Part shown: in pieces, positions 33,335 through 45,421 of the stretch
How the letters are laid out: each line of letters starts with the position of its first letter
Numbering within the stretch: position 1 is the stretch's first letter
Made by a program: the position numbers and the translations under genes
Source of the DNA: Aedes albopictus
Lineage: Eukaryota > Arthropoda > Insecta > Diptera > Culicidae
NCBI RefSeq assembly: GCF_035046485.1
Contig: NC_085136.1
Coordinates: 329,308,227 to 329,372,226 of the forward strand
DNA length: 64,000 nucleotides
Reading direction: 5' to 3'
Notes under the pieces: generated by a model
What the model saw: the letters and a program-made list of their open reading frames with translations, nothing else
What the model was told of the DNA's origin: nothing
Database searches by the model: none

Positions 33335-33496
33335 TTGAAATAACCACCAAAATATTCCAATTTGTCCACCACATCAGTGTAACGAAGAAATCATTCTCTG
33401 TGTTTTCCTTCACTCACACACTCGCATGCATCTTCCCTAGGCGAAGACAACTATCTGTAAATAAACATATTACCGACGGGAAAAAGCGATTGATTT

Positions 33497-33692
33497 AAAT
33501 AATGGAATAGTTTTTGTTGCATTCTGCAGCAGTAACTTCCATTTTTGAAGTGCCACAGAGCTTTTGTAGAGTTAGAATTGAAGATTGGTTCATGAAGTGC
33601 ATCTGACGACGTAAAAACTGAACTGATAAACAATTCGGCTAGCTGCTGATTTAGTGAGGTTGCCTTCGTCGTACGCAAAACGAGAAAAATGG
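33497..33692. repeat. Dispersed repeat R2, copy 1
   Basis: Inverted match to 41411-41600: GTTGCATTCTG, GCCTTCGTCGTACGCAAAAC and linking sequence. Function unknown. Confidence 0.6.
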
Positions 33693-33810
33693 TCAGCTCG
33701 TCAGTGTAGTGAAATTGAAACCCGAAATTTTGCGAAATGATTCAATTTTCAGTGCTATAGGGGCTGTTCTACATCTTTTTGCTTCCATCTGATGAGGCAC
33801 TCGCAAAAGT

Positions 33811-34752
33811 AAAGGGTGTGAAATTGGCACGCTGAAAATATTGCATAACTTTTGATTGCGTTCGCCAAGATAGCTAATTTTTTGACCATGAATAGTATAT
33901 AATGTGTAGCTAATACCATAAAATTTTCATTAAAATCGGTTGAGTATTGGCGCAAATATTGTCGATATCATAAAATGAGACTTTTGGAAATTTGGGCACC
34001 CATTTCAAAAAATTGCTTATGCTATAACTTTTTTGTTACCTCATCAAAACGTTTGAAAATTTCACTCGATATTCTTAACATAGTATCAATTAAGTGGTAA
34101 AAATTTGATCGAAATCGGTTCAGTACTTTTTCTAGTAAATATCCAAAGCTCAAATCGCTTCAAGGTAAATTTTAGGTACTTTTTGACCATTTTTAGTTCC
34201 GCGTGCACTATTTTGACTGTAGAACTGGCAACACTGTCCCGATTTTTATAAAACTTGGACAGTGTAAAATTGTTGTGTTAAACTGTTTACAGTGAAAATT
34301 TTAGCCATTTTTGTTGAGTACTTTCAAAGTAAGAACAGTTTGAATTTCACTATACCAAAAACCACATCTGCTTATTGTGACATAGTGCGACATATATGGC
34401 TATAACTTTTTAACGGTATGATCAAATTGAATGAAATTTTGACTAATTACTTCTACATACATACTTTACGTACATAAAAATTTTCATTGAAATCGGTTCA
34501 GTATTTTTGGCGCCAGAGTTGAAACGGCAAAAAAGTGATATTTTCCAAAATGTTTGTTTGCACAAGATTCTCAAGTGGCAATTCCCTTGTTTCAACGATA
34601 TCTCCGCCAATACTCACCGATTTTAATGAAAATGTTATGGTATTAGCTACACATAATATACTATTCATGGCCAAAAAATTAGCTATTTTGGCGAACTTAA
34701 TCAAAAGGTTTACAATATTTTCGGTGTGCCAATTTCATCCTGGACACCCTTT
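33811..34752. mobile_element. Foldback DNA element, ~0.94 kb
   Basis: Inverted ends AAAGGGTGT then GAAATTGGCAC-C-GAAAATATTG, and arms of about 200 bp containing ATAGTATATAATGTGTAGCTA and its near-complement. The centre has several TATAACTTTTT and AAATCGGTTCAGTA repeats. Non-coding. Confidence 0.75.
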
Positions 34753-34767
34753 AGGTTGGAATATCTG

Positions 34768-34830
34768 TAATTATTGACTATTTTCCGTCTATTATGACGG
34801 GAATTAGCGCATATGACGAAATAGATTTCT
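34768..34830. repeat. Dispersed repeat R3, copy 1
   Basis: Inverted match to 41120-41205 (ATGACGGG-ATTA-CGCATAT and GAAATAGATTTCTACC). Confidence 0.6.
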
Positions 34831-35599
34831 ACCCCAAATCAGATTGCCCGTTACACATAGCAAAACCTATTTCCCAAGAAATTTTATGGCACTGTTTGGT
34901 AGCAGCAAATAACTCAATAAAGTTTTGCATTTAACCGCAAATTTAACTATTTAAATGAGCTTCATAAGTCTTGGTATAGGCCAATATCGGCTATATAGAC
35001 GTTAGTTGACGCAATCATCTACAGCGTTGATTGGTCTTATTGATAATGAAAATTTTACCATTCGGATAGTAACTACTAATAAATTGTTCGATTATGATTC
35101 CTAGAATGTCAACTTTTGGGTCGATTGGCCAAAAACATAAACTTTACCCAGTAAGATAGATTCCGTTATCTGATAAAACGCAAGCCGATTTTTAAATAGA
35201 AATGACTTCCTGTCTACTAGCCGGTCGAAATGTTTTAATAGCGATATCAGTGAGTTTCAAAACAAAACTCGACGAAAGAAATTGGGAAAATGTTTTGATA
35301 TCAAAATTCTACCACATCAATACATTACCTAGGAACGTGTACGGCGAGAGCATGGCGTATAAGCGTAGCCTACTCAGATCCGCTCTTCTGAATGACAAAC
35401 ACTCTCACGCTACCGCGTATTTCCTGACAGGCACAGCAGATATCGTCTCATTCATCTACCGGGATTTACCCCCGAGACGGTATTGTGTCTACAGTGGACG
35501 AAATCTCTCTTATTCTTACTATGGTCGTATTATATTTAAATGTTATTTCGCAAACGTCGTCCGTCAGTGAGGAAACAATATCGACGCCTACTGCTTCAA

Positions 35600-36900
35600 C
35601 CACGCTGCATCAACAAAGATCAGTTGTTTTCACTTTCTGCTCGTCGACACTCGACGAGTTGTAAACAGTAATGACTTGCAAGTAGTTAGCCTGCCAAGCC
35701 AAGTGTCCGGAATCTATTACACTTTTCTTCTATTCACGGTCCAAAGATTCCCGGGGAGATGATACACATTCAAAATGCATAGTCAGACTAGTTGCGCTGA
35801 ATCATTGGGCCGGTCAGTCAGTAGTCCAGTGCGTGGTACTCCCCAACCCGGGGTAAAGGCCTTGGCGGAGTGGGGAGGTGTCAACTAGAAGACCAGTTGG
35901 CTGCAACTTTTCCACGGAATCCTTTGGGACGGTGTACACAACACACAGCGCCTCTTATCAGTATTCGCAGAAATACGGTTGCTATCTTATCAGCCTTGCA
36001 GCAACGCTCAACCACATTCACAATCGCCGAGATCGCTCTGCGCGCAGCCTACTGCGTTATCAGCGTTCGCGAGGCGAGCTTTCGCCCGGTGGCAGTTGTC
36101 GCCAGTGAGTGTATGCGCGAAAACCTGTGATCACGTAGGACACGCGTTGGCGATGATGGGCATTATTATTTGTGCGATGACATTCCGCGGAGCTTAATTT
36201 TTTCAATTCTCACTGTCTGCGCGGAATCCAACAGGTACCACCAGCCCAAAGTAGTTTTCACTTTTGCTGACCGAGCGGCCAATTATCGCGGCTTCGGCAA
36301 TAGGCAATTCCACACTTTACTTCACTGGGTACACACGGCCTGCCACGATCGAAAATCGACGGTTAGAATTTTGGTCGAGTAATTATAGTAAAAACAAATT
36401 TTCTCCTATTGATCGTAGACGGAACCGTGTGTGCGCGCACGCGGGACAAACACCTTAGCACCGCGCGCACAGCTGAGAAAATCGATCAGAAAGCAGATAG
36501 CATGAAAATTAATTTTATTCAAAACCGAAAAAGCACACAGAAAGAACGGTGAAAAAATGAACAATTAAACTACAAGGCGCGCACAAGAAGGAAAAATTGT
36601 GGTGCTACGGGTTGCTTCACATATCGCGACATGACTAAGCATTTAAAAATAGTAAACACGGTGTAACAAAATCTTCTGGCCCGAAAAAAAAAACTGTTTC
36701 ATTCCCTTGCTCGCGCGCGGGGTGTATTCGTGCGCTCTTTCTCGCGCCACCGCTCGCTCTTCGGGGAGACGCGCGAGCAGCAATACTCGCGTCGCGGCGC
36801 GGCGGTGGCAGTATGCTGAGTGTGCACCTTCGAGCTGACAGAGGCGTAGCCAGTTGGGGGTTTTTGTGGTGTCTTCGCAATCCAACTAACAATGATAACC
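35600..36900 (-). promoter_or_regulatory. GC-richer intronic patch, candidate internal promoter
   Basis: Less AT-rich than its surroundings, with many CpG-containing words (36.00-36.15, 36.42-36.47, 36.71-36.82 kb) and no recognisable transposon ends. It lies 17-18 kb upstream (minus strand) of the exon whose first Met would start a CncA-like protein. No TATA box and start pair could be confirmed. Open frames here have no recognisable product. Confidence 0.25.
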
Positions 36901-37270
36901 CAGACAACCAGAAGTCGCATAAGTATGCACGTATTACATCATATAAAATGCTACATTAAGTCACTATCGTATATAATGTTATTTTTTAACCTGTATCTGG
37001 TGAAGTCGCATAAGAATTCTAATCAACTTATTCAAAGTATGACTACATCGCAGTAAACGATATTCTGATGTTTTAATGCGATGTATATTGCTTGAATAAG
37101 CATACGAGCGAAATCGCAAAGCATCAAATAAACTCACATAATTGTGTATTGCGATGATTATAAGACTTTATTTGGTGCTTTTATTAACCTAAAAACAAAA
37201 GAAAATATGTTCCCGCCAAAAACAAAAGCACGTGAGTTTTGCGAAGTGACAGATGTTTTTGAATGTATTT

Positions 37271-37510
37271 CAGGCCAAACATGTCTAAAGGTCCTATCTG
37301 CAGAAGAGAGGCTCTCTTTGGTTTCCCTCTCTTTCGTTAATATCTCAGCTGTTTATTTGTATTGAACGATAGTCAAAACAATCGTCTTTTGATTTGTACT
37401 GCAAAAATACCTAGTTGAAAAGTGTACCATTACATTGCAACAATTGAAAGAGAAAGTGAACCAAGAGAGCCTCTCAAATGCAGATAGGACCTATTGAAAT
37501 GTTTGGCCTG
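37271..37510. mobile_element. 240 bp MITE
   Basis: CAGGCCAAAC at the left and GTTTGGCCTG at the right, with inverted arms of about 50 bp that include GGTCCTATCTGCA and GAGAGGCTCTCTTGGTT-like sequence. Confidence 0.8.
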
Positions 37511-38689
37511 ATTTGTGATGAACGGCAAGAGTGGCTCATTGTGCTTGCTGTCAAACCCCATATAATGGAATAAAATACTTTTAAATCTGGTGATGCTGTT
37601 TTGATTAGTGACTGTCGCACTTATATCAGAAGCCAGAGGCAGATAATCGCCATATTCTGATTTTTCTTGAGAGGCATAATACTTTCTACAACGGCGTGCA
37701 TCCTGAACAGTTTATGTGCCAGTTTAACTCGCATTGGTGTACGATTGAAATCAAATAAATGTAAAAGTTAGCTCGATAAAGTATTCCTTCAAACTCGCAT
37801 AAGCGAGAATCTTCAACTAACACTGAGTTAAGTTAGAATGTCATGATAATTAATCATGACATATATTTTCATGACATATCTATTTCATAAGTAGTGTTTG
37901 GTGTTAAATGCAAAGTGCGGCTTGTTATTCCAAAGTTCATTAGTCCGACACTCAGGTGCCAAGTATAGTTTTTTTTTCTCGAAGTTTATTAAGTTTCCTC
38001 AGATGCTATCTTACATCGCAATAGTGCATATCGTAAAACACATAAGATATCGCTTCAAGTCATATATTCGTTTGTTACGTTCTAAACTATGTGTGAACAT
38101 TTTATTAGTTTGTATGAAATGTTGTGCTTTGGTTTTTGTCTAAGTCCTTGATTGTTAATTGACATTTGTATTGCTCAAACTATTTCGGGCAACAATAAAA
38201 TTCAAGTTATGCAAACCATTCCCTAATACAGACATCAAAATGTAGACGATCTTGAATTGCAACCAGAACCGGGTACCCCCTAGGATTATACATAAATTCC
38301 TAGACCAAACTCGATCTATGTAAACAACCAACGTTGCGAACAAAAGACAACATGACAGAAAAAATACGATTAAGAGGATTGACTGATGGACCAAGAACAA
38401 TAATGAAACATCTTCATCCTGTATATTTCGTAATGTCCCCAAATTGGGGTGTGATGAATTTGTAGGGTTCCAATGTATTTTTACCAAGACAGGCACGCTG
38501 AGCAAGCACTACGTCAGCGAGGTAAACATTAACTAATGAACGAAGAGGGTTAAAATAAAGAAAAACTAGTGAGACGATTAACTTCCTTTTAATTCCACTC
38601 ATTGAGCTTAGCTTCAGACACACAGGCTTACAGACTTCTTCAGTGTCGAGCGATTCTTTCTAGAACTTTTGTTGAGATACTCCTTAGAA

Positions 38690-40180
38690 TGCTTTCTATG
38701 ATTTCTCAACGCATATCTTTTGTATTTTTTCACGGCATGTTTCCTAGCATTCCTGCTTAAATTTCTCCCCGAGGATCTTCCGGATTCCTGTAGGTTTATT
38801 TTCCAAGATTCAAGCAGTTCTTTCCAAGATTACTCCGGCATTCCAGAATTCCTAAGCCCGATTTCACCTGGAGTTTTTCACATGAACCTTGAAGGATTTT
38901 TTTCCAGAGGTATTGCTGGCAGATTCACTCTCGAAATTTCTCCCAGCGTTCCTCTTGCGTTTTCTCCGCTAAATTTTCGGTGGAACTCCTCACAGGATTT
39001 ATTCCGGAATTTATACAGGAATTTCTCACAGAATATTTCTCAGATGTTGTCACGGTGTTTCTGTTAAAGTTTCTTCCGGGATTCCTCTGGAATTATTTTC
39101 CATATTTGCTATCAGTGATTTCCCCAGGAGTACTTGCCGAATGTTTCCCAGTTCTAAAATTTCTACAGGAGTTATTCCTGGGATTTCTTCTAAAGATTCT
39201 CCCAGGAGATTCTTGAAAGTTTCTTGCAGGATTTCATCCAGAAGTTTTCCAGTTAATGCTCCGGGATTTTTCTCGTAGTTCCACCTGCAATTTCATCAAG
39301 AAAATATCGTGAGTTTTCTTCCACAACTTCTCGTTAAAAGATTCCTTCTGGTGTTCCTCCCGGGATTGGTGCTATTGTGAATAGTATTTCTCGTGGAGCT
39401 GTTCCCGCAATTTCAGATGTTTTCCAGGCTTTTCCTCGTAGTTGTTTCCGATATTTCATGCTGTGATCCTCCTAAGATTCTACCGAGATTACTCTCAGTG
39501 TTCTTCTTAGAATCCCTACCGAAAATTGTCCCGGGATTCCATAGGGTATTCCTTTTGAGGTTCCTGCTCTAATAGTTACTCCCGGAGTTCTGGCCGGTAT
39601 TTTTCAGTAGGTTTTTCTCGAAATACCTCATTCGAAAGCCTACTAACAAATTCTCCGAAAGAAATTCCAGGAATCCAAGAAAATCTCGCGAAGATCTCCA
39701 AAAATAGCCATTCAAAAAAAAAAAACAACGAGAGGAACTTCGAAAACCTCCTGGGCGTAATTTCAAGTGGAAATATTACTAGAATTCTAAGATGAATACT
39801 GGCAACCTTTGAGAGAAATTCCCGGAATTGTAAGTACGGAAAAAATCTCCCAGGAGCTCCAAGAGTTGTCCCGAAAACTAGTTTAGGAGAATTTTCTGAA
39901 AGAACTTCTGCAGAAGTCTCACAAAAATCCCGAGGAAGATGAAAATCCTATTCGGAAAGAAAGTAAGAAAGCAATCCCAAAAGAAACGTTAGAGAATTCT
40001 GTTATGATTTCCCAGAAGAATCTCCCGGGAAACTATGAGAGCAATACCGAGAAAACTTCCGGAAGAAACCCCGAGATCACTTTTGAAAGATCCTGAAGAA
40101 GCACCGACAACTACTGGAAAAAGCTCTGGGATCAAATCCGGGAAAAAAAATGGATGGCATCTTCGGAGAAACTCTGACAA
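38690..40180. repeat. Short-repeat field in the cnc intron
   Basis: Diverged TTCC-GGATTCCT, TTTCTCCCAGG and, further right, GGAAGAAACCCCGAG units. Same motif class as at 19-22 kb, more decayed. Confidence 0.65.
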
Positions 40181-41264
40181 ACAAGAACCTGTCTATAAAC
40201 TACTTAGATTCTTATGGTGGAGGGGGTTTCTGGCTAAAGTCTATGTTCCATAAAAAGTCTACGAGGGGGAAGGAAGGAGTGGTTCTGAGATGGCCAAACA
40301 TTAGTCTACAATCTACATAGTTTATGGATAGCGCTCAAATTGAAGATGGAATTGCGGTAAAAATTCAAGCGGAAATCCTGGAAAGAACTCAAGAAAGAAT
40401 CCTGGATAATTTCGAGAGAAATCCTCAAAAGACATTCGACATTCGACATTATTCCCATCGAACACTTTGTAGTATGTTCGAAAGTTGAAGTGTAGTAAAC
40501 TCATTTTTATTTATTATACGGCCCATCTTGAGAGGTTACAACTATGACCTGATCCTGTTACCTTCCAAATTGAAAAAAGAAACAAATTCGACACGGTTTT
40601 TCATCAAAATTTTTAGGCCAGGGGGTGGTGATGTCACAGGCCGAAAGATATTTATATTTGTTTTAGAATTTTTCACAAATTTCTAACTTCTTTAAAGTCT
40701 ATACTTCCATGAATTCCTCTATCCGGCTACTGCGTCTACAAGATTCCCTGCATCTCACATAGAATTGTAGAAAAAAAACTTAACTAGTTTCTCCAAATAA
40801 CAATGATTCAAGGGAAATTCTTCAGTGCTCCTGGTGTTCCTATGTAAATCAGAAAATATCAATAATCACCTTTTGCAAAAATGCTTAGAAAGCATCCTAA
40901 ACAAATGTTTGAAAAAAATTAACAACCTGCTAGAAATACATTTTCAAAGAATCCCGGAAGAAACTCGGTATAGTTACTGGAGAAACACCTCAAAGTCTCC
41001 AGCAGAAATGGTGGAAAACAGTTGCAGACAGGGTTATTTTTAAGGAAGAAATCTCATACAGATCTACGGTTATGGCCGTATAACTCTAAAAAAAGATACT
41101 GGCTTAAAAATCTGATAAAATTTTGAAGAAGGGTAGAAATCTATTTCATTATATGCGTTAATCCCCGTCATGTCAGATAGGAAAAGGCCAATAATTACAG
41201 ACTTAGCTTGGCCAAAGGCTTATCAGATGGAGGCAAAAAGATGTAGACTATCAATAACCAACCC

Positions 41265-41350
41265 CTATACTGCCCCCACTCGCATAACAACCCCATCTTT
41301 GCTCGGTTTCCTATTCATATGGGACTGTTATGCGAGTGGGGGCAGTATAG
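41265..41350. mobile_element. 86 bp hairpin element
   Basis: CTATACTGCCCCCACTCGCA with TAACA at the left and its exact complement at the right, with a loop of about 35 bp. Confidence 0.75.
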
Positions 41351-41410
41351 CACTGGAAATAAAATAATTATGCGAAATAACACGTTTTAATTTCTTATGA
41401 GTGGAATTTT

Positions 41411-41600
41411 TTCTCGTTTTGCGTACGACGAAGGCAATCAAACCAAAGTAGCACCTAGCCGGATTGTTCTTTTTCGTCGTTCAAATTTCACTTCGTCAGA
41501 TTCGATTGTTGGACCAACCATCGAGTCGTACCCCACAAAAGTTCTGAGGTACTTCAAAGTAGGATTCCACTGTTACAGAATGCAACAAAAGCTGTTCAAT
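41411..41600. repeat. Dispersed repeat R2, copy 2
   Basis: Inverted relative to 33497-33692 (GTTTTGCGTACGACGAAGGC, CAGAATGCAACAAAA). Confidence 0.6.
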
Positions 41601-41752
41601 TAGTTAATTAAAATTCCTCATGAAACTTTACAAGGGATACATTGGTAAGCTTCTACAATTGCTTTTAGAAGGAAATCTGAGAAAATGTGTAAAATAATCA
41701 ACATTTTCCGAAAGCAATGAGGAGGGAACAGAAATGGGGTAAGTAACAAACT

Positions 41753-42395
41753 AAAAACCCGATTTAATTCACCTATGGTGAACAGAACCCTTCTTACACT
41801 TATTAAAACTATTGTTGTATTATTTGTATTTAACATATTTATTTTGTGCGATGGAAAATATTGTGGATTTGACATCTAGTGGATTGGTTTCCAAAATAGC
41901 ATCATGGACCATGGACTAAACTACCAAAAATGCCAGACACCTTCTAGAATCTTGCATGAAATTTTTTAAAAATAGCTTACATATTCTGGAATATTGTATC
42001 TTTTATTAACTGCCAAAAGATCTTGAATCGATTAACAAATGGATAAGAAAATCAGCGAGATACACTTTGTCTAATATCTCTTAATCAGTCGCATAAATTA
42101 GCTCCGAAGTACTTGGTATTCATGGTTATGGTGTTAAAAGGACAAAAAAGATATATCTACTATGTTAATCAGTTTTAGAATTAGCTAGTTATTTTTAGCA
42201 TTTTTCCCACAATATATAAATTCAAAGCTTTAATTTAACATATTGTTAGTTTTTATAGAATTTCTGTTTATTTGTAATTGGTATATGGCTGAGTTGATTG
42301 GTATATGAGACTCGGCCCTGTGGGCCTCGGATCGAAAGTCGGTTTTTCGAGCGGTATTTATACTCTTCTTATGGGTGTAAGAAGGATAAAAAATG
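41753..42395. repeat. Dispersed repeat family R1, copy 2
   Basis: Matches 7446-8330 and the terminal block at 9245-9340 (GGTATATGAGACTCGGCCCT), but lacks the 186 bp array and the CA tract found between them in copy 1. Confidence 0.7.
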
Positions 42396-42540
42396 CCATT
42401 GGTTTTCATAACATTAACTCAAAAGTTATGAAAAGCCTCATGGGACTGTTTCCTATTCACTAACATTATTCCACCCTCAGTGTGTCAACCCTAGCTCCGC
42501 TCATGCATCCACCCAACAGCACACATCGATTACGTCCGCT

Positions 42541-43263
42541 ATGTACATTAGCGTGGGACACAAAAAGACATTTTACTCCTGTACACTTTTTGAGTTCCAT
42601 TTTGGTCCCATATCAACTGTGCAAAATTTCAGATCGATCGGAGAAACTATATTTTAGCGCCAGCCATTTTAAGTTTTCATACGATTTAGTATGGGGAAAA
42701 TCACTTTTTCAAAGAAAAATCGCCACAGGTTGCCCCTTAACCCCTAAAAATAAATCGATGAATGATTTCTATTGGAAATTTTACGAGGAACCAACCCTCC
42801 GAAGACCGCAAAGCGATCTGAGGCATGTGGAAAAAGTTATTGACTGAAAACCGAATGGCATGCAAACGCTGTTTAACATGTAAGGAATAACAATAAATAA
42901 TAAAATCTCGTTATTTTATCAATCGGGTGAGGCCCTATAACTTTTTCCACGAACGTCGCATCGATTTGCTGTCTTCGGAGGTCTGATTCCTAGTAAAGTA
43001 TTCTACAGAAATCATTCGTCGACTTATTTTTAGGGATCTAGGGGTGACTCCTAGCGATTTTTCTTTGCGGGAGTAAAATTTCCCCATAGTAAATCGTATG
43101 AAAAACTAAGAATGGCGGGCGCTAAAATATAGTTTTTCCGATCGATCTGAAATTTTGCACAGCTGATATGCGACCAAAATGGAACTCAAAAAGTATACAG
43201 GAACTTGAGTTTTTCCATTTTTTGTATTTTCCCATATAAACCGTGTACCAGACTAATGTACAT
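42541..43263. mobile_element. Foldback DNA element, ~0.72 kb
   Basis: Arms of about 300 bp meeting around 42850-42930. Landmarks: AAAATGGAACTCAAAAAGT, TTTTCCGATCGATCTGAAATTTTGC on one side and complements on the other. Outer ends TTAG-CTGG-ACAC next to a palindromic ATGTACAT-like target. Part of its right half recurs at 46685-46955. Confidence 0.75.
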
Positions 43264-43870
43264 ACGACGGGGAAGCGACGACCAATACTTTCTTCGCGCA
43301 AACTTTGATCGATGCACTCTCTCACATGGTCGCCAGCCAGCAGATTGGTTTGGTTCCCGCGCACCTATCTACAACAACCGTCGTTCGTTGTACCCACCCA
43401 TCGAATAATTAAAATACACAAACTTTTAAAACCGAACAAATTATCATCGTCACCGTGCGCAGGGCGAAAAAGGGGCACGAACCGAAAACCGATTTGGCAA
43501 TGATTTTTTTTTCTTCTTCAATTTAAAAGCACTACACTCGCAGAGTTCGGGCGGTGGGTGACGCAAAGTGGTATTTTGCGCTGACAAAGTATTCGTCTGC
43601 GTTCGGTTCGGATCATATATCGCGAACGCAAACTCGTAAGCTTGGGCGACCGCAAGCAAAGAGTTTAGTCGCTCGCTGCTACTAACTGATAAGACTTTTG
43701 CTTGCGTCGTCAGAAAGGCGCATTTCAATCGCAGTAGGCATTAGGTGCGAGGCGAACACTGTTCCTAGCCTCCTCGCCGGTAGCCGGCTCAAGAACCGGC
43801 ACTCGAACCGGATGCAACGTAGCAGGCTTTGCTATGAATATCTTAACGGAAATACCTAGGTGGTAAATTA
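43264..43870 (-). promoter_or_regulatory. GC-richer patch beside cnc exon 3, candidate promoter
   Basis: Directly 3' (minus strand) of exon 43899-43989. It lacks repeat signatures and has CpG words and an ATATATGATC motif (about 43611-43620) about 38 bp before a GTCAGC initiator-like word, a spacing somewhat long for a TATA box. A transcript starting here and spliced to exon 17526-18757 would encode only the short, CncA-like protein. Weak evidence. Confidence 0.25.
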
Positions 43871-43898
43871 CGACAAATAAAAAGAAATGATCACTCAC

Positions 43899-43989
43899 CC
43901 TCGTTGACGGCGATGTCCATGAGCTGCAGGTCGTCATCCAGAATCGAGTTGAGAAATCCGTCCGTGTGATTCATCTCCGATGATGTATT
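43899..43989 (-). CDS. cnc: cnc coding exon 3
   Basis: 91 bp, residues 124-153 plus the first base of Gly154. Acceptor CCCCTGCGCAG|AATACA, donor GAGG|GTGAGTG. Encodes NTSSEMNHTDGFLNSILDDD and then LQLMDIAVNEG. This acidic, hydrophobic segment is strongly conserved among insect Cnc proteins and resembles the Neh5-type activation segment of vertebrate Nrf factors. It is included only in the longer isoforms. Phase 0 at its start and phase 1 at its end agree with both neighbours. Confidence 0.92.
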
Positions 43990-44285
43990 CTGCGCAGGGG
44001 GAAAACAGAAAGAGGCGAAATGAGAGAGATGGGTCATCATCAGTATCAACAGCAGTATAAACACACGATTGCACGAGTGCACAACGGCGACAACGGCTGG
44101 CACGTGATTCATCCTATGGTGCGATTAAAACGAATGTAGGTACCAAGGATCGTGCGTCTCCATTGCAAGGGTTGTGAATTTAAATTAAAGTATTTGACTC
44201 ATTTTAGATATTCTCGAAGTTTGCTTAACCCTTTTGGAGTCGAAGGGATCAATATGACATCAGCGATGTAACTGTCCATTTTAGA

Positions 44286-44832
44286 GTAGGGTCTGGGACC
44301 ATTTAGACAGCGGGACCTATTTTGGGGAGTCAATATTGATTTTTCGGATACGGTGAGATACGCACAGTATCTACCCGAGCAGGAGAAAATAGCTGAAGAA
44401 TACCAAACTCAGGTATGGAAAACCGAATACTTACAACCTGAATGAGGTATTAAGTAGCCCTGCATAAGAGGTAAAATACCTAAAATAATAACTGGTGTGT
44501 TTTCTGTGCATAACACGTGAATAATGACATCAGGTATGGCAATACCTTAAAAATAATCGGCGATTTTCCCATACAAATAGCGATTTTTCCATAACTGAAT
44601 AATACCTCAAGCAGTCCTCAACACCAAACCAATAACTCGTTGAGGTATTTTATAAATACCTACACAATACCAAAATTAGTTATTCTCAATGCCGGGCTAA
44701 CCGACCAATACCTCATCTTGGTATGATACCTGACTTTGGTATGCTGCAGTTATGTGTCAGTTATTCGTTCCTGCTCGGGTATAGCAGCAAGTTCCAAAAA
44801 GGTCCCCCTGCCCTAATAGTCCCGGACCCTAC
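44286..44832. mobile_element. Outer foldback element with GTAGGGTC ends, nested host
   Basis: AGTAGGGTCTGGGACC at the left, GTCCCGGACCCTACC at the right, with GCGGGACCTATTTTGG and complement-like sequence next to them. It was later split by the MITE at 44374-44779. Confidence 0.65.
44374..44779. mobile_element. Inner MITE, CCCGAGCAGGA ends, TA target
   Basis: Inverted ends CCCGAGCAGGA flanked by TA at 44372-44373 and 44780-44781. The interior has many AGGTATT and AATACCT motifs. 406 bp, non-coding. Confidence 0.8.
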
Positions 44833-44939
44833 CTATGATTCAAAACTCATGTATGTGTTTCATTTCCAGTAGAAGAGCTAAATTTGAATTTAGAAATTTT
44901 CAGATATTTCGATAAACATTGACATCATATCAATTCGAG

Positions 44940-45180
44940 TTATTCGTACGATATTCGTTGAATTTTTGAATTCCTTCTGGAGACTTCTCCAGGATATCCA
45001 TCTGGATATTCTCCAAGAACTTTCTTCTGGATATCTTTAAAGATTTTTTTATCCGGGATTTCATCTTTCGATCGCCCCAAAAAATGTAATCTTGAATTCC
45101 TCCAGTAAATCCTGCTAGGAATTACACCTTGTATGTCTTCTATGAATTCCTTCAGCAATTTCTTCAGCAAATAATTCCGA
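44940..45180. repeat. Short-repeat field
   Basis: GAATTCCTTCTGG, CTTCTCCAGGATATCC-type units, decayed. Confidence 0.6.
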
Positions 45181-45211
45181 ATTTATTTAAAGGAATTTAG
45201 GAGTATGGTCT

Positions 45212-45421
45212 GTCACAAGCATACGCGCCAACTTGTGACGTAGTTGGGGGGGCGAGGCCTCTCAAAACCAATCAAATACGGAAAATACCGATGCAGTTCA
45301 GCTTATTTAGGCATATTCACGTGAAAACTAGCGCATTAAGCTGAAAAAACTTGAATGTTGTCCAATTTTTGAGAGCTTCGCCCCCCCAACTACGTCACAA
45401 GTTGGCGCCTATGGTCACAAG
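45212..45421. mobile_element. hAT-like MITE with 8 bp target duplication
   Basis: Element 45220-45413 (194 bp) with inverted ends CATA(C/G)GCGCCAAC then TTGTGACGTAGTTGGGGGGG, flanked by identical GTCACAAG at 45212-45219 and 45414-45421. Eight-bp duplications are the mark of hAT transposition. It landed at the 3' end of the SINE at 45422-45642. Confidence 0.85.

Larger units (their letters stand above)
18758..43898 (-). other. cnc: cnc 25 kb intron
   Basis: Phase-1 intron between exon 43899-43989 (ending GAGG|GTGAG) and exon 17526-18757 (acceptor TTCCCACAG|GTATG). Joining restores the EGMYTMRM reading seen in CNC proteins. It is filled with transposable elements listed separately. Stretches with no assigned repeat include about 23.6-24.2, 24.8-25.6, 27.4-27.9, 34.85-36.9 and 37.5-38.7 kb. 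The 35.6-36.9 and 43.25-43.87 kb parts are GC-richer and may hold a promoter. Confidence 0.85.

Noticed and set aside
35202..35570. 122-codon plus-strand frame in the large intron
   Set aside because: No recognised domain, composition like surrounding intron; not supported as a gene.
37144..37365. 73-codon frame spanning the left edge of a MITE
   Set aside because: Extends into the inverted arm at 37271 onward; no conserved content.
42482..42847. 121-codon plus-strand frame
   Set aside because: It lies within one arm of a foldback element whose other arm is its inverted copy.
43582..43620. TATA-like and initiator-like words as a defined cnc promoter
   Set aside because: Spacing of about 38 bp is too long to call a core promoter from sequence alone; kept only as a weak candidate region.
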